Shown here piece after piece: positions 52,442 through 61,213 of a DNA stretch of 64,000 nt (the stretch's first letter is position 1; each line of letters begins with the position of its first letter). This stretch comes from Mycobacterium sp. IS-1590 (GTDB taxonomy: Bacteria; Actinomycetota; Actinomycetes; Mycobacteriales; Mycobacteriaceae): assembly GCF_001500025.1 (NCBI RefSeq), contig NZ_LQIW01000045.1:1-64000 (forward strand), read 5' to 3'. Below the pieces are notes generated by a model. It did not search any database and had not been told where the DNA came from. It saw nothing but the letters and a program-made list of their open reading frames with translations. The position numbers and the translations under genes are program-made.

Positions 52442-53032
52442 ATGCCCGAGGACGAGCCCACTGCAGTCGAGGACGGTTCCGTCTTCACCAAGTACGGCAT
52501 CGCGTCGGCGGTGCTGGGGCTGATCGCGGTCGTGGCGGTGGCGTTGGCCGCTTTGATCTGGACCCAGCACCACGACCACACCGACGAGTTGCGCTACCGC
52601 GCCCGCGTCATGCAGACCGCGGTGGACTGGACCAACGTGCTGATCAACATGAGCAAGGACACCGTGCAGGCCGACATGAATCGGCTGCACGAAGGCACCG
52701 TCGGCCAGCTGAACGCGGACTTCGACGCGGCCGTCCAGCCGTACCGCAAGCTCGTGCAGACCCTGCAGTCGCAGACCACCGGGCAGATCGACTCCGTCGC
52801 GGTCGAATCGATCTACCACCCGCCGCCCGGCCCGGACGGGGCGCAGCCGCGGCGACCTCAGCCCGAACTCGCGGAGTTCGCAGCACGCACCGACACCGTC
52901 ATGGTGGTGGCCACATCGGTCAGCCAGAACGTGGGCGGCGGGGAGCCCAGGACGGTGCGCTGGAATCTACGGCTCGACGTGTCCGATGTGGACGGCACGC
53001 TGAAGATCTCGCGGCTGGAGCCGATCCGATGA
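52442..53032 (+). CDS. Mce-associated-type single-pass membrane protein (Rv0199-like)
   Basis: A 196-residue protein: short acidic N-terminus, a helix (about 18-41), then an extracytoplasmic domain starting HHDHTDELRYRARVMQTAVDWTNVLINMS and ending VRWNLRLDVSDVDGTLKISRLEPIR. This is the NTF2-like Mce-associated/VirB8-like layout. It matches Rv0199 in position, next to zmp1. The ATG is 52442. Its stop overlaps the next gene by 4 bp. Confidence 0.82.
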   Translation: MPEDEPTAVEDGSVFTKYGIASAVLGLIAVVAVALAALIWTQHHDHTDELRYRARVMQTAVDWTNVLINMSKDTVQADMNRLHEGTVGQLNADFDAAVQPYRKLVQTLQSQTTGQIDSVAVESIYHPPPGPDGAQPRRPQPELAEFAARTDTVMVVATSVSQNVGGGEPRTVRWNLRLDVSDVDGTLKISRLEPIR

Positions 53033-53718
53033 GGAATGTCTTGCGGGTCGCCGCGTTCGATGTCGCGGCTCCGCTGGCCGCGATCGCGGCGCTGGTGTAC
53101 ATCGGCATCGCGCTGGCGTGGCCGCTGTGGTGGGTCTCGGTCTGTTCGGTGCTGTGTTTGTTGATCGTCCAGGGCGTGGTGGTCAACGCGGTGCTGGCGC
53201 GCCGCGACGCGGTGACGGTCGGCACCGACGACGACGGCCCGGGCCTGCGGCTGGGAGTGGTCGCGGTCGCGACGGCGGCGCTGGGTGCCGCGGTGCTCGT
53301 CGGCTATCTGAAGTGGACCGTGCCCGACCGGGCGCTGCGCAACGACAGCACCGAGGTCGTCGGCATCGCCAGCAGTGTGGCCGAAGCGTCGGCCACGTTC
53401 ACCCCGCAGAGTCCGACCGCGTCGATCGACCGGGCCGCGGCGATGATGTCTCCGGAGCGCGCCGACGCGTTCAAGAATGAGTTCGCCACGGTGGCAAAGG
53501 ATTTGGCGAACCGCAACGTGTCGGCCCAGGCGAGCACCGTCTCAGCGGGCGTCGAGGCTATCGGCCCGGACGCCGCGAGCGTCGCGGTGATCCTGCACGC
53601 AACGCAGAATTCGCCGGGGAAACCGCCGGACACCGCCGTGCTGGCGTTGCGGGTCACGTTGTCCAAGGCCGACGGTCGGTGGTTGGTCGACAACGTGTCG
53701 CCGATCCACGCGCGGTGA
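53029..53718 (+). CDS. Membrane protein, Rv0200-like partner of the preceding gene
   Basis: A 229-residue protein with three N-terminal helices (about 10-35, 30-50 and 67-90) and an NTF2-like extracytoplasmic domain resembling the preceding gene (FTPQSPTASIDRAAAMMSP, then VALRVTLSKADGRWLVDNVSPIHAR). ATG 53029 overlaps the previous stop by 4 bp. With Rv0199 it probably forms an envelope pair, perhaps for protein or lipid trafficking, although evidence is positional. Confidence 0.8.
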   Translation: MRNVLRVAAFDVAAPLAAIAALVYIGIALAWPLWWVSVCSVLCLLIVQGVVVNAVLARRDAVTVGTDDDGPGLRLGVVAVATAALGAAVLVGYLKWTVPDRALRNDSTEVVGIASSVAEASATFTPQSPTASIDRAAAMMSPERADAFKNEFATVAKDLANRNVSAQASTVSAGVEAIGPDAASVAVILHATQNSPGKPPDTAVLALRVTLSKADGRWLVDNVSPIHAR

Positions 53719-53728
53719 CGCCGGGCGG

Positions 53729-54154
53729 CTAACGGAGCAGTCGGGCGTGGTCGACCTTGATGCAGCGGTCCATCACGACCTGTAACCCGGCCGCCTCGCC
53801 GTCGCGGGCGACCTGCTCGTCCCACAGTCCGAGTTGCAGCCACAGCACCTTGGCTCCGACGGCGATGGCGTCCTGCAGCACCGCAGGCAGGTGCTCACGC
53901 CTGCGGAACACGTCGACGAGGTCGGGCACGACAGGCAGATCGGCCAGCGACGGGTAGACCGGGGTGCCCTCGATGTCGCTGACGGTCGGATTGACCAGGT
54001 ACAGGTCGTAATCGGCGGCCGCCTTGAGGTAGGTCCAGATCTCGTGGCTGGCGCGGTCGGGGTTCGGCGACGCGCCGACGATCGCCACCCTGCGGGTGTC
54101 CCGCAGAATCTGTTCGAGGTCCATTCCCGGCGTATACCCAGCGGGCCGGGCCAT
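53729..54154 (-). CDS. CoA-binding-domain (Rossmann) protein
   Basis: A 141-residue protein of the YccU/CoA_binding family: RVAIVGASPNPDRASHEIWTYLK, then YDLYLVNPTVSDIEGTPVYPSL and AKVLWLQLGLWDEQVA, with the C-terminal MDRCIKVDHARLL. It is a stand-alone NAD/CoA-binding-fold protein of unknown function, found in many bacteria. ATG 54152-54154 overlaps the stop of the upstream Rv0201c-like gene (TGATG). Confidence 0.85.
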   Translation of the reverse strand: MARPAGYTPGMDLEQILRDTRRVAIVGASPNPDRASHEIWTYLKAAADYDLYLVNPTVSDIEGTPVYPSLADLPVVPDLVDVFRRREHLPAVLQDAIAVGAKVLWLQLGLWDEQVARDGEAAGLQVVMDRCIKVDHARLLR

Positions 54155-54675
54155 CAGCCGTTGGGCCGGCTCGAACGCATCCGCGCGAACCGCTCGGAGA
54201 GCCGCTTCATCCGCACCATCAACGCCGCCGACGGACTCGTCTGCCCGCTGAGGAACGACTCGAAATCATCGGGGGGCGCGCCGATCCGCGAGGCGAACTC
54301 CTGGCGGCCCAACCCGGAGTGCTCGAGCAGCGCGCGGATGTGACGGGCCACCTCCTCGCGCTCGTTGGCCTCCAGATGTTCGCGGGTGCGGGTGAGCACC
54401 TCGGCCAGCGCCTTGGACACGCCGTAGGGTCGCGCGGTCTCGAGGACCTCCTCGACCTGTCGCGCGGTACGGCCGAACGGGTCCCGCTTGATCGCCGCGA
54501 CGATGCGCTGCCAGACCGCGAGGTCGTCGGTCTCCAGGGCCGCGCGGATCGCCGCGGTCGGCCAGAACTCGACCGGACGCTCGTCGACGGCCTGCGTCGC
54601 GGGCGGTTTCGGGCTCTGCTCTGCGGAGACACCCTCGCGGCGGCGGGTATCCCGAATGTCGGGAGTCACCGTCAC
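54154..54675 (-). CDS. Rv0201c-like XRE-fold protein
   Basis: A 173-residue protein. The C-terminal segment holds an XRE-like helix-turn-helix: EEVARHIRALLEHSGLGRQEFASRIGAPPDDFESFLSGQ. A helical N-terminal domain with ETARPYGVSKALAEVL is typical of the mycobacterial Rv0201c group. The GTG 54673-54675 overlaps the mmpL11 stop (GTGA), so it is coupled to mmpL11. A second GTG at 54667-54669 would shorten it by two residues. It may regulate mmpL11 or its neighbours. Confidence 0.78.
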   Translation of the reverse strand: MTVTPDIRDTRRREGVSAEQSPKPPATQAVDERPVEFWPTAAIRAALETDDLAVWQRIVAAIKRDPFGRTARQVEEVLETARPYGVSKALAEVLTRTREHLEANEREEVARHIRALLEHSGLGRQEFASRIGAPPDDFESFLSGQTSPSAALMVRMKRLSERFARMRSSRPNG

Positions 54676-57578
54676 CTCGCCTCCTCCAGCATCGCGACCG
54701 CCACCGAAAGGCAGCGCTCTCGAACTTTCGCCCACTCCGCCTCCGCCTCCGGACCGGACATCCGGGTGTCGTGCTCGTCCGAAGGTTGAGGGTCGGCCAG
54801 TCGGCGCACCAGCTGAGTGGCCACCCACTGCCTTCTTGACTGTGAACCAGAGTAGTACCGGTCCATTGTGCTCAACACTTCTGCCGCCGTGCGCGTGTCC
54901 ATGCACTCGACCAGATCCGCGAACTCCGCATAGTCGCGCGTGGTGTTGCGGCACATGATGAGGTAGCCCTTCAGCCGCAGCGTCTCCGCGCCCGTCGGGA
55001 TCTGCAGCCGGTCGCCGGTCGGTAGTTGGACGTTGGTGGTCTCCATCGGACTGCGCCGTTCCATCGTGGCGTGCTCGCATTCCGATGCGGTCTCGAGCGC
55101 GTCCAGGGCGACCGCCAGCCGGCCACGCCACATCGTCACCGGATGGACCGGGGGCGGCGCGGTGGCCAACGCGGTACCCCCGCCGCCACCGCGGTGCCCG
55201 GCGTTGAGCCGTCCGATGCTGCGCATCTTCGTGGTCGGTGCGTCGGGACTGCAGCCGCTGAAGGCCAGCGGATCGGCGACCGTGACAGCTTGCGGGACAA
55301 GGGTTTTCAGCTTGGCGGCCGACTTGACTACGGTGCGTAGCTCAGAACCGGTCGGTCCCAGCGACGAGAGGTCGTCGGGGATGATGATCAGATCGGGTGT
55401 GTCCACCTTGGGCAGCGGCTTCTCGAAGTCCACCGACGGCAGGATGCGGGTCAGCCAACGCGGGAGCCACCAGTTCCATTCGTCGAACATCGCCATCAGG
55501 GCCGGCACCAGCACCAGCCGCACGACCGTCGCGTCCACCGCGATCGCCACCGCGCAGGCCACACCCAGCTGAGCGACCAGCGGCATGCCCGCGAACGCGA
55601 ACCCGATGAACACCGCGATCATGATCAGCGCGGCGCTGGTGATGGTCCTCGCGCTGGTGCTCACGCCGTAGGCCACCGCGTCGCGCGTGTTGCGGGTCAG
55701 CAGGAAGCGTTCACGGATGCGGGTCAGCAGGAAGATCTCGTAGTCCATGGACAGACCGAACGTCATCGCCAGGACCAGCGGCGGAATCGTGCTGTCCAAC
55801 GACGAGATCCGGTTGAAGCCCAGGTCCTCGAGCCAGCCCCATTGGAACACCGCCACCAGGCTGCCGTAGGCGGCGGCCACCGACAGCACGGTCATCAGGA
55901 CGCCCTTGAGCGCCAGGACCACCGAGCGGATCGCGACGAGCAGCATGAAGAACGCGATCAACGCCACGAACAGGAACACGAGCGGCTGTGTGGCGGAGAC
56001 CCGGTCGTCGAAATCCTTGATCAACGCGGTCGGACCGCCGACGTCGAGGTGCACGTTCTGGGCGCCGGGTACCTGGGGCAACTCCGCGCGCATCCAGTCC
56101 ACGGTCTCCCGCGCGCCCATGTCCTCGGGATCGACCGACAACACCGCCGACAGCAGCGCGTGCCGATAGTCCTCACCGAAGGACGGCGGGCTGACCGACA
56201 CCACGTTCGGGCCCTGCGCCATGCGTTGACGGAGCGCATCGAGCAGCGGTTCCTTCGCCGGTGCCGAGGCCGCGTTGCCATCGGGGAACGCCACCAGCAC
56301 CCGGACCGGGCCCAACGCGCCGGCGCCCAGCGCCTCCGCCGCGGCGTTGACGCCGCCCCGGATCTCGTGGGTGGGCTCGAACTGACGCTGCATGCTGTTG
56401 CCGAGCATCATCGAGAATGCGGGTGCGGCCAGCGCGATCAACAGCGCGGCGGCGGCCGTCGCCGACAGCCACGGACGGCGCATCACCCAGCCGGTCCAGC
56501 GCGTCCAGAAACGGGACTGGGTGGCCTCGGGGCGTCTCGACCAATGCAGATAGGACGAGCGCCGTGCCGCCGCCCGCCCGAACGTCGCCAGCACGGCCGG
56601 CGTCAGCGTCGTGGACGTGAGCACCGCGACCGCGACCGCGAGGATGGCGCCGGTGGCCATCGACTCCAGCACCGGGGTCTGAATGAGGTAGATCCCGGTC
56701 ACCGACGCGATCACGGTCAGCCCGGACAACACCACCGCCAGTCCGGAGGTGGCCATCGCGGCGTCCGCGGCCTGGTCCGGATCCCGGCCGGCGCGCAACT
56801 CCTCGCGGAAGCGCATGAGGATGAACAGCGAGTAGTCGATCGCCACCGCGATGCCGAACATCGACACCGTCGACGTGACGAACACCGACATCGTGGTGAA
56901 CATCGACAGCAGGTAGACGATCCCCATCGTCACCACGACGGTGCAGACGCCCAGCACCAGCGGTACGGCCGCCGCGGCCAGCGATCCGAACACCGCGAGC
57001 AGGACGATCAGGACGATCGGCAGATTCCACCGCTCCGCCTGGGCGATGTCGTGTTTGGTGGCCTGCGTCGCGGCCGCGCCCAGCGCGCCCTGGCCGATGA
57101 CGTAGAGCTTGACCCTGCCGTTCTCGATCTCGCCGGGGTCCTCGCCGTCGATACCGACCTTCTGGCGCAGCTGTTTGGCGACGTCGACCGCGCCGGTGTT
57201 GTCGAAGTCCAACTGCAGGGTGATGACGTAGGGCCGGTCCGGCTGCGGCGGGGGCTGTTGCGGGTTCGGCACGATCTTGACGCTGGGCACCTCGGCGGCC
57301 AGGCGTTCGAGGTGCGCGACGGCGTCGTTCATGTCCTGGTACGAGGCGTCGGCGCGCGGTGCGGCGACCAACGCCAGCGGCGAGGCGCCCTGATCGGGGA
57401 AGTGCTCTTCGAGTTCGTGCTGCACGCGCAGCGACTGGGAGCCGTCGACCTCGAAGCCGCCACCGGTGAGGTGGCTCGACTGATTGAGCGCCAGCCAGAT
57501 CGACGGGACGAGCAGGAGCACCCATACGGCGAAGACCGCCCAGCGATATCTGCGCAGTTTGCTACTCAAGCGCAACAT
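54672..57578 (-). CDS. mmpL11: RND-family lipid/haem transporter MmpL11
   Basis: A 968-residue MmpL protein with the two six-helix halves of RND transporters, a periplasmic E1 domain (about 35-180), a second external loop, and Asp/Tyr motifs in the central helices (TVSMFGIAVAIDYSLFILMRFREE and MTFGLSMDYEIFLLTRIRERF). The length fits Mtb MmpL11 (Rv0202c). In mycobacteria it exports wax ester-type lipids, and its E1 domain receives haem from Rv0203. A long C-terminal cytoplasmic tail follows. The Rv0203-type haemophore gene lies divergently upstream. Confidence 0.94.
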   Translation of the reverse strand: MLRLSSKLRRYRWAVFAVWVLLLVPSIWLALNQSSHLTGGGFEVDGSQSLRVQHELEEHFPDQGASPLALVAAPRADASYQDMNDAVAHLERLAAEVPSVKIVPNPQQPPPQPDRPYVITLQLDFDNTGAVDVAKQLRQKVGIDGEDPGEIENGRVKLYVIGQGALGAAATQATKHDIAQAERWNLPIVLIVLLAVFGSLAAAAVPLVLGVCTVVVTMGIVYLLSMFTTMSVFVTSTVSMFGIAVAIDYSLFILMRFREELRAGRDPDQAADAAMATSGLAVVLSGLTVIASVTGIYLIQTPVLESMATGAILAVAVAVLTSTTLTPAVLATFGRAAARRSSYLHWSRRPEATQSRFWTRWTGWVMRRPWLSATAAAALLIALAAPAFSMMLGNSMQRQFEPTHEIRGGVNAAAEALGAGALGPVRVLVAFPDGNAASAPAKEPLLDALRQRMAQGPNVVSVSPPSFGEDYRHALLSAVLSVDPEDMGARETVDWMRAELPQVPGAQNVHLDVGGPTALIKDFDDRVSATQPLVFLFVALIAFFMLLVAIRSVVLALKGVLMTVLSVAAAYGSLVAVFQWGWLEDLGFNRISSLDSTIPPLVLAMTFGLSMDYEIFLLTRIRERFLLTRNTRDAVAYGVSTSARTITSAALIMIAVFIGFAFAGMPLVAQLGVACAVAIAVDATVVRLVLVPALMAMFDEWNWWLPRWLTRILPSVDFEKPLPKVDTPDLIIIPDDLSSLGPTGSELRTVVKSAAKLKTLVPQAVTVADPLAFSGCSPDAPTTKMRSIGRLNAGHRGGGGGTALATAPPPVHPVTMWRGRLAVALDALETASECEHATMERRSPMETTNVQLPTGDRLQIPTGAETLRLKGYLIMCRNTTRDYAEFADLVECMDTRTAAEVLSTMDRYYSGSQSRRQWVATQLVRRLADPQPSDEHDTRMSGPEAEAEWAKVRERCLSVAVAMLEEAR

Positions 57579-57927
57579 GAATTGCTGGATTGGATTCCCC
57601 GCTTTCTCCCCGGCGTTTCGTAGCCGAAGCGTACAACAACCTGCGGTAAGGTGCCGGTCCCTTCGATCTCCTCTCATGGTGCCTGAACGATCGGCCAGCA
57701 ACGCCTCACGATGTCCCGATTCGTTCTCGCAACCAAGCCGAACGGCGTTACCGCCACCCCCTTTCCACCGGCGCGCATCCGGGCCGTCACCCCGCAGGAT
57801 TGGCGGGGGTGCCGCGACCGGTGGCAGGATGTGCCTCGGCCGTTTTCGGCGTCGGGGACTGATTGCCGTCCATCGCGAGAGCATTTGCGGACCGTTCGAG
57901 ATCGTCCGCGAATCGTTAGGAGTTGTC
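57579..57927. other. Divergent intergenic region between mmpL11 and the first haemophore gene
   Basis: These 349 bp must hold both promoters. I see a well-placed RBS for the haemophore gene, TAGGAGTTGTC at 57917-57927, but no clear operator, terminator or small gene. Open frames crossing it look like shadows. Confidence 0.55.
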
Positions 57928-58503
57928 ATGAAAACGACCGCCGGGTTGATACGTCGCAGCGTCGTCGGCGTCGTCGCTGCCTCTGCCGCGGGCGGGGCCG
58001 TGGCAGCCGCGCTGGTGCTGCCGTCCCTGTCGTCGCCTCCGTCGGCGACCGCGGCCAAGGACCCGTGCGCGGCCAGCGAGGTTGCCAGGACGATCGGAAA
58101 CGTCGCCACCTCGACCGGTGACTATCTCGACGCGCACCCGCAGACCAACCAGGCGTTGACGACGATCTCCAAACAGCAGGCCGGGCCGCAGTCGCTGGGC
58201 GCGCTGAAGGCGTACTTCGACGCCAACCCGGAAGTCGCCGACGACTTGCAGCAGCTGCAGCAGCCGCTGGCCAGCCTGTCGGGCAAGTGCAAACTTCCGC
58301 TCACACTGCCCCAGGTGATGGGCTTGATGCAGGCCGCGCAGCAGCAGGGCGCAGGTCTTCCCGCGGATTTGCCGGCGCAGGCCCCGGCCGCGAAGACCCC
58401 GGCGCTGACCGCGCCGGGCGCCGCGGCCCAACCGCACGGGACGTCACCGGTTTCGCAGGGCAACTCGCAATCACCGTCGGCGGCCATCGCCGGCCTGCCC
58501 TGA
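57928..58503 (+). CDS. Secreted haem-binding protein (Rv0203-like haemophore) with C-terminal extension
   Basis: A 191-residue exported protein. A signal peptide (1-43) is followed by an MHB-fold domain beginning DPCAASEVARTIGNVATSTGDYLDAHPQTNQALTTISKQQ and ending in LSGKCKLPL, with two Cys in a probable disulphide and the Tyr/His (GDYLDAHP) implicated in haem binding. This matches M. tuberculosis Rv0203, including its place beside mmpL11. An extra C-terminal part of about 50 residues is Ala/Pro/Gln-rich and is not in the Mtb protein as I recall it. Confidence 0.9.
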   Translation: MKTTAGLIRRSVVGVVAASAAGGAVAAALVLPSLSSPPSATAAKDPCAASEVARTIGNVATSTGDYLDAHPQTNQALTTISKQQAGPQSLGALKAYFDANPEVADDLQQLQQPLASLSGKCKLPLTLPQVMGLMQAAQQQGAGLPADLPAQAPAAKTPALTAPGAAAQPHGTSPVSQGNSQSPSAAIAGLP

Positions 58504-58646
58504 CTCGAAGCGACGCCCCGTCACCCGTCGCGGGCGGTTTCAGCTGCGGATTTTCGTGTTTTCGGCGACTCGTTGACCGCAAGGCAAGAAAGTCTGCGGA
58601 CATTCTGCTTAGCTTTTCTTCGTTGGTCCCAGTTGGTAGACGTCGC

Positions 58647-58661
58647 TAACCACCCTGGTTA
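58647..58661. promoter_or_regulatory. Inverted repeat TAACCA-CCC-TGGTTA upstream of the second haemophore gene
   Basis: A perfect 6+3+6 dyad 33 bp before ATG 58694. Its place in the promoter region suggests an operator, for example for an iron- or envelope-responsive regulator. Six-base arms make it only a candidate. Confidence 0.35.
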
Positions 58662-58693
58662 CGACCACCCACTTCCGGTGAAGGAGCTCACCC

Positions 58694-59068
58694 ATGTTTC
58701 TCTCGGCCCGTTCTGCGCGTCGTGCGGTTGCTGGCGCGGTCGGCACCGGCGCGATCGCCGGTGCGATGTTCTTCGGTGCGACGCCGCTCGCTGCCGCGGA
58801 GCCACCGAACTGCACCGCGGCCGACCTCGCCGGTGTGGCCTCCGGCGTATCGGCATCGACGTCGGCGTACCTGTTCACGCATCCGGACGTCAACTGGTTC
58901 TTCACCAGCCTCGAGGGTCTGCCGCGCGAAGAGGTCCGCGGCAAGGTGCAGGACTACCTGAACGCCAATCCTCAGATCAAGGCCGACCTGACGGGGATCC
59001 GTCAGCCGCTGGTCGACATCAAGAACCGCTGCGGCGACACCAACGGCGACGGCATCGCCGACAGCTAG
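58694..59068 (+). CDS. Second Rv0203-family secreted haem-binding-type protein
   Basis: A 124-residue paralogue. A signal peptide (cleavage near AAAEPP) is followed by the same MHB pattern: NCTAADLAGVASGVSASTSAYLFTHPDVNWFFTSL and a final RQPLVDIKNRC. The two Cys and the Tyr/His of the haem site (SAYLFTHP) are conserved, but the Cys/Ser surroundings differ. A tandem duplicate of the haemophore, 190 bp downstream. RBS GAAGGAG at 58679-58685. Haem binding is inferred. Confidence 0.85.
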   Translation: MFLSARSARRAVAGAVGTGAIAGAMFFGATPLAAAEPPNCTAADLAGVASGVSASTSAYLFTHPDVNWFFTSLEGLPREEVRGKVQDYLNANPQIKADLTGIRQPLVDIKNRCGDTNGDGIADS

Positions 59069-59080
59069 GCCTGCGTTCGC

Positions 59081-59800
59081 TTGACACCTGGGCCGTCCGC
59101 TCAGCAGGAGGCTGCGGGCCCCACCGTGCTGATGGTCGACGACGACCCGGACGTCAGAACCTCGGTCGCGCGCGGATTGCGCCACTCGGGGTTCGACGTT
59201 CGGGTCGCCGCGACCGGCAAGGAAGCGCTGCGCCTGCTCTCCAACGAATCACACGACGCGTTGGTCCTCGACGTGCAGATGCCCGAACTCGACGGCGTCG
59301 CTGTCGTCACCGCGCTGCGGGCGTTGGGAAACGACATCCCGATCTGCGTGCTGTCGGCGCGCGACACCGTCAACGACCGGATCGCCGGTCTGGAGGCCGG
59401 CGCCGACGACTACCTGACCAAACCCTTCGACCTCGGTGAGTTGGTCGCTCGGCTGCACGCGTTGCTGCGCCGGGCCAGCCACTCCGACCATCAGTCCGAC
59501 ACGATGACGGTGGGGCCGTTGACCATCGACACCGCGCGCCGGTTGGTGTTCGTCGCGGGGGAACGGGTCGATCTGACCAAGCGGGAGTTCGACCTGCTCG
59601 CGGTGCTCGTCGACAACGCCGGTGTGGTGCTGAGCCGGCAGCGGCTCCTGGAAATGGTGTGGGGTTACGACTTCGACGTCGAGACCAATGTCGCCGACGT
59701 GTTCATCTCCTACCTGAGGCGCAAGCTCGAACGCGACGGGCTGCCCCGGGTGATCCACACGGTCCGCGGTATCGGCTACGTATTACGGGAAGAGTCCTGA
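59081..59800 (+). CDS. Two-component response regulator, PrrA-like (OmpR family)
   Basis: A 239-residue regulator: receiver with phospho-Asp64 (ALVLDVQMPELDGVAVV), Thr/Lys switch residues (SARDTVNDR and DYLTKPF), and a C-terminal winged helix (LTKREFDLLAVLVDNAGVVLSRQRLLEMVWGY). The wording is strikingly close to M. tuberculosis PrrA (Rv0903c), but this copy lies in another neighbourhood. The start is uncertain: TTG 59081 is used; GTG 59126 or ATG 59132 would remove the first strand. Downstream is its kinase gene. Confidence 0.9.
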   Translation: MTPGPSAQQEAAGPTVLMVDDDPDVRTSVARGLRHSGFDVRVAATGKEALRLLSNESHDALVLDVQMPELDGVAVVTALRALGNDIPICVLSARDTVNDRIAGLEAGADDYLTKPFDLGELVARLHALLRRASHSDHQSDTMTVGPLTIDTARRLVFVAGERVDLTKREFDLLAVLVDNAGVVLSRQRLLEMVWGYDFDVETNVADVFISYLRRKLERDGLPRVIHTVRGIGYVLREES

Positions 59801-59846
59801 GGCGAGCTTGCGAGCCGAACAACGATCAAGCGGCGAGCTTGCGAGC
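59801..59846. repeat. Direct repeat GGCGAGCTTGCGAGC (two copies) between regulator and kinase
   Basis: The 15-bp unit occurs at 59801-59815 and 59832-59846, followed in both by GAAC-like sequence. It resembles short dispersed extragenic repeats of mycobacteria and has no clear promoter role. Confidence 0.8.
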
Positions 59847-59866
59847 GAACGATCGGGCGCTGCCGA

Positions 59867-61213
59867 GTGAAGGCGCCGCGGGTCCTGCGGTCGGCGTCGC
59901 TGCGCACACGGGTGGCTGTCGCCGCGGGTGCGGCCGCGGCGGCCGTCGTGGCCGCGTTCCTGGTCCTCACGTCGGTGGTGTTGGCCAGCAACGATGAGGC
60001 GCAACTCGACCGGCGGCTCGACTCGATCATCGACGCGAGCGTGTTCCCCGAACAGCCGCAGGACCCGCGCCGCGGGGTGCTGACGACGGGACGCTCGCGA
60101 TCGACGGGAGAGGTGGTGTTCCAGCGCGGTTTTCAGTTACCGCCGCTGCCTCCGGGTACCGACACCGTCGAGGTCAATGGTGTCGAATACCGCGTCCGCA
60201 CGATTCCTGTGGACCAGGACGGCGGGGTGTTGATGTCGATCGGCATCCGCGCCGACAGTATTCTGCTGAGCCCCAGCAGGATTCCGCTCTACACCGGCGT
60301 CGGCGCCCTTGCGGTTCTGATCGCCGCGGGGCTGGGCTGGTTACTGGCGGGCCCGGCGGTGCGTCCGCTGCGCAGGCTCACCGAGCACACCAAGAAGTTG
60401 GGCAGGGACACCGCCCAGATGCCGGAGGTGCACGGTGTGCGTGAGGCCGAGGACCTCTCGGAGGCCATGTCGGGGATGCTCAGCCGCCTGGCGGCCGCGC
60501 AGCAGGCCACCACGAACTCCCTACAGGCGGCGCAGGATTTCGCCGCCAACGCCGCACACGAACTGCGCACCCCGTTGACGGCGATGCGCGCGGACATCGA
60601 CACGTTGCGCATCCACGACCTGCCCGCCGAGGAGCGCGCCGAGGTGGTGCAGGACCTTTCCCGGGCCCAGCGGAGGGTGGAGGCGATCATCACCGCGCTC
60701 GGCCAGCTGGCGTCGGGTCAGCTGGCACGCGCCGAGGATCGCGAAACCATCGATGTCGCAGAGCTGTTGGACCGGGTAGCCCGCGAGAACGCCCGCACAG
60801 CCGGTGCCGTCGAGATCGAGGTCGAGGCCGATGACGACCTGGGCACGATCTGGGGCTGGCCCAGCGGCCTGCGGCTGGCGGTCGACAACCTGGTGCGCAA
60901 CGCGATCACCCATGGCAGCGCGAGCCGCATCGTGCTTGCCGCACACCGGATGAACGGGACGATGACGATCGTCGTCGACGACAACGGCCGCGGGCTTCCC
61001 GCCGACGAGCACAAGACCGTCCTCGGACGCTTCTCCCGCGGCAGCACCGCCGCGCCGGGCGGTTCGGGTCTGGGGCTTGCCCTCGTCGCGCAGCAGGCGG
61101 CGTTGCACGGCGGACGCATCGAGCTGTCGGACGGGCCGCTGGGCGGGCTGCGCGCGACCCTGACGGTGTCAGCGGCGAGTCATGAGATGGATCCCCGCGC
61201 GCCAGCCCAGTAA
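59867..61213 (+). CDS. Sensor histidine kinase, PrrB-like
   Basis: A 448-residue membrane kinase. Two helices (about 17-40 and 143-163) enclose an external sensor region of about 100 residues. HAMP, then HisKA with His231 in FAANAAHELRTPL, and HATPase motifs N-box LAVDNLVRNAITHG, DDNGRGLP and GSGLGLALV follow. It resembles PrrB (Rv0902c). GTG 59867. It probably phosphorylates the upstream regulator. The external ligand is not known. Its last 45 bp overlap the convergent DUF3054 gene. Confidence 0.9.
   Translation: MKAPRVLRSASLRTRVAVAAGAAAAAVVAAFLVLTSVVLASNDEAQLDRRLDSIIDASVFPEQPQDPRRGVLTTGRSRSTGEVVFQRGFQLPPLPPGTDTVEVNGVEYRVRTIPVDQDGGVLMSIGIRADSILLSPSRIPLYTGVGALAVLIAAGLGWLLAGPAVRPLRRLTEHTKKLGRDTAQMPEVHGVREAEDLSEAMSGMLSRLAAAQQATTNSLQAAQDFAANAAHELRTPLTAMRADIDTLRIHDLPAEERAEVVQDLSRAQRRVEAIITALGQLASGQLARAEDRETIDVAELLDRVARENARTAGAVEIEVEADDDLGTIWGWPSGLRLAVDNLVRNAITHGSASRIVLAAHRMNGTMTIVVDDNGRGLPADEHKTVLGRFSRGSTAAPGGSGLGLALVAQQAALHGGRIELSDGPLGGLRATLTVSAASHEMDPRAPAQ

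Noticed and set aside
55842..57623. Long plus-strand open frame of 593 codons, His/Arg/Gln-rich
   Set aside because: It lies almost entirely within mmpL11; the low-complexity composition marks it as an antisense shadow.
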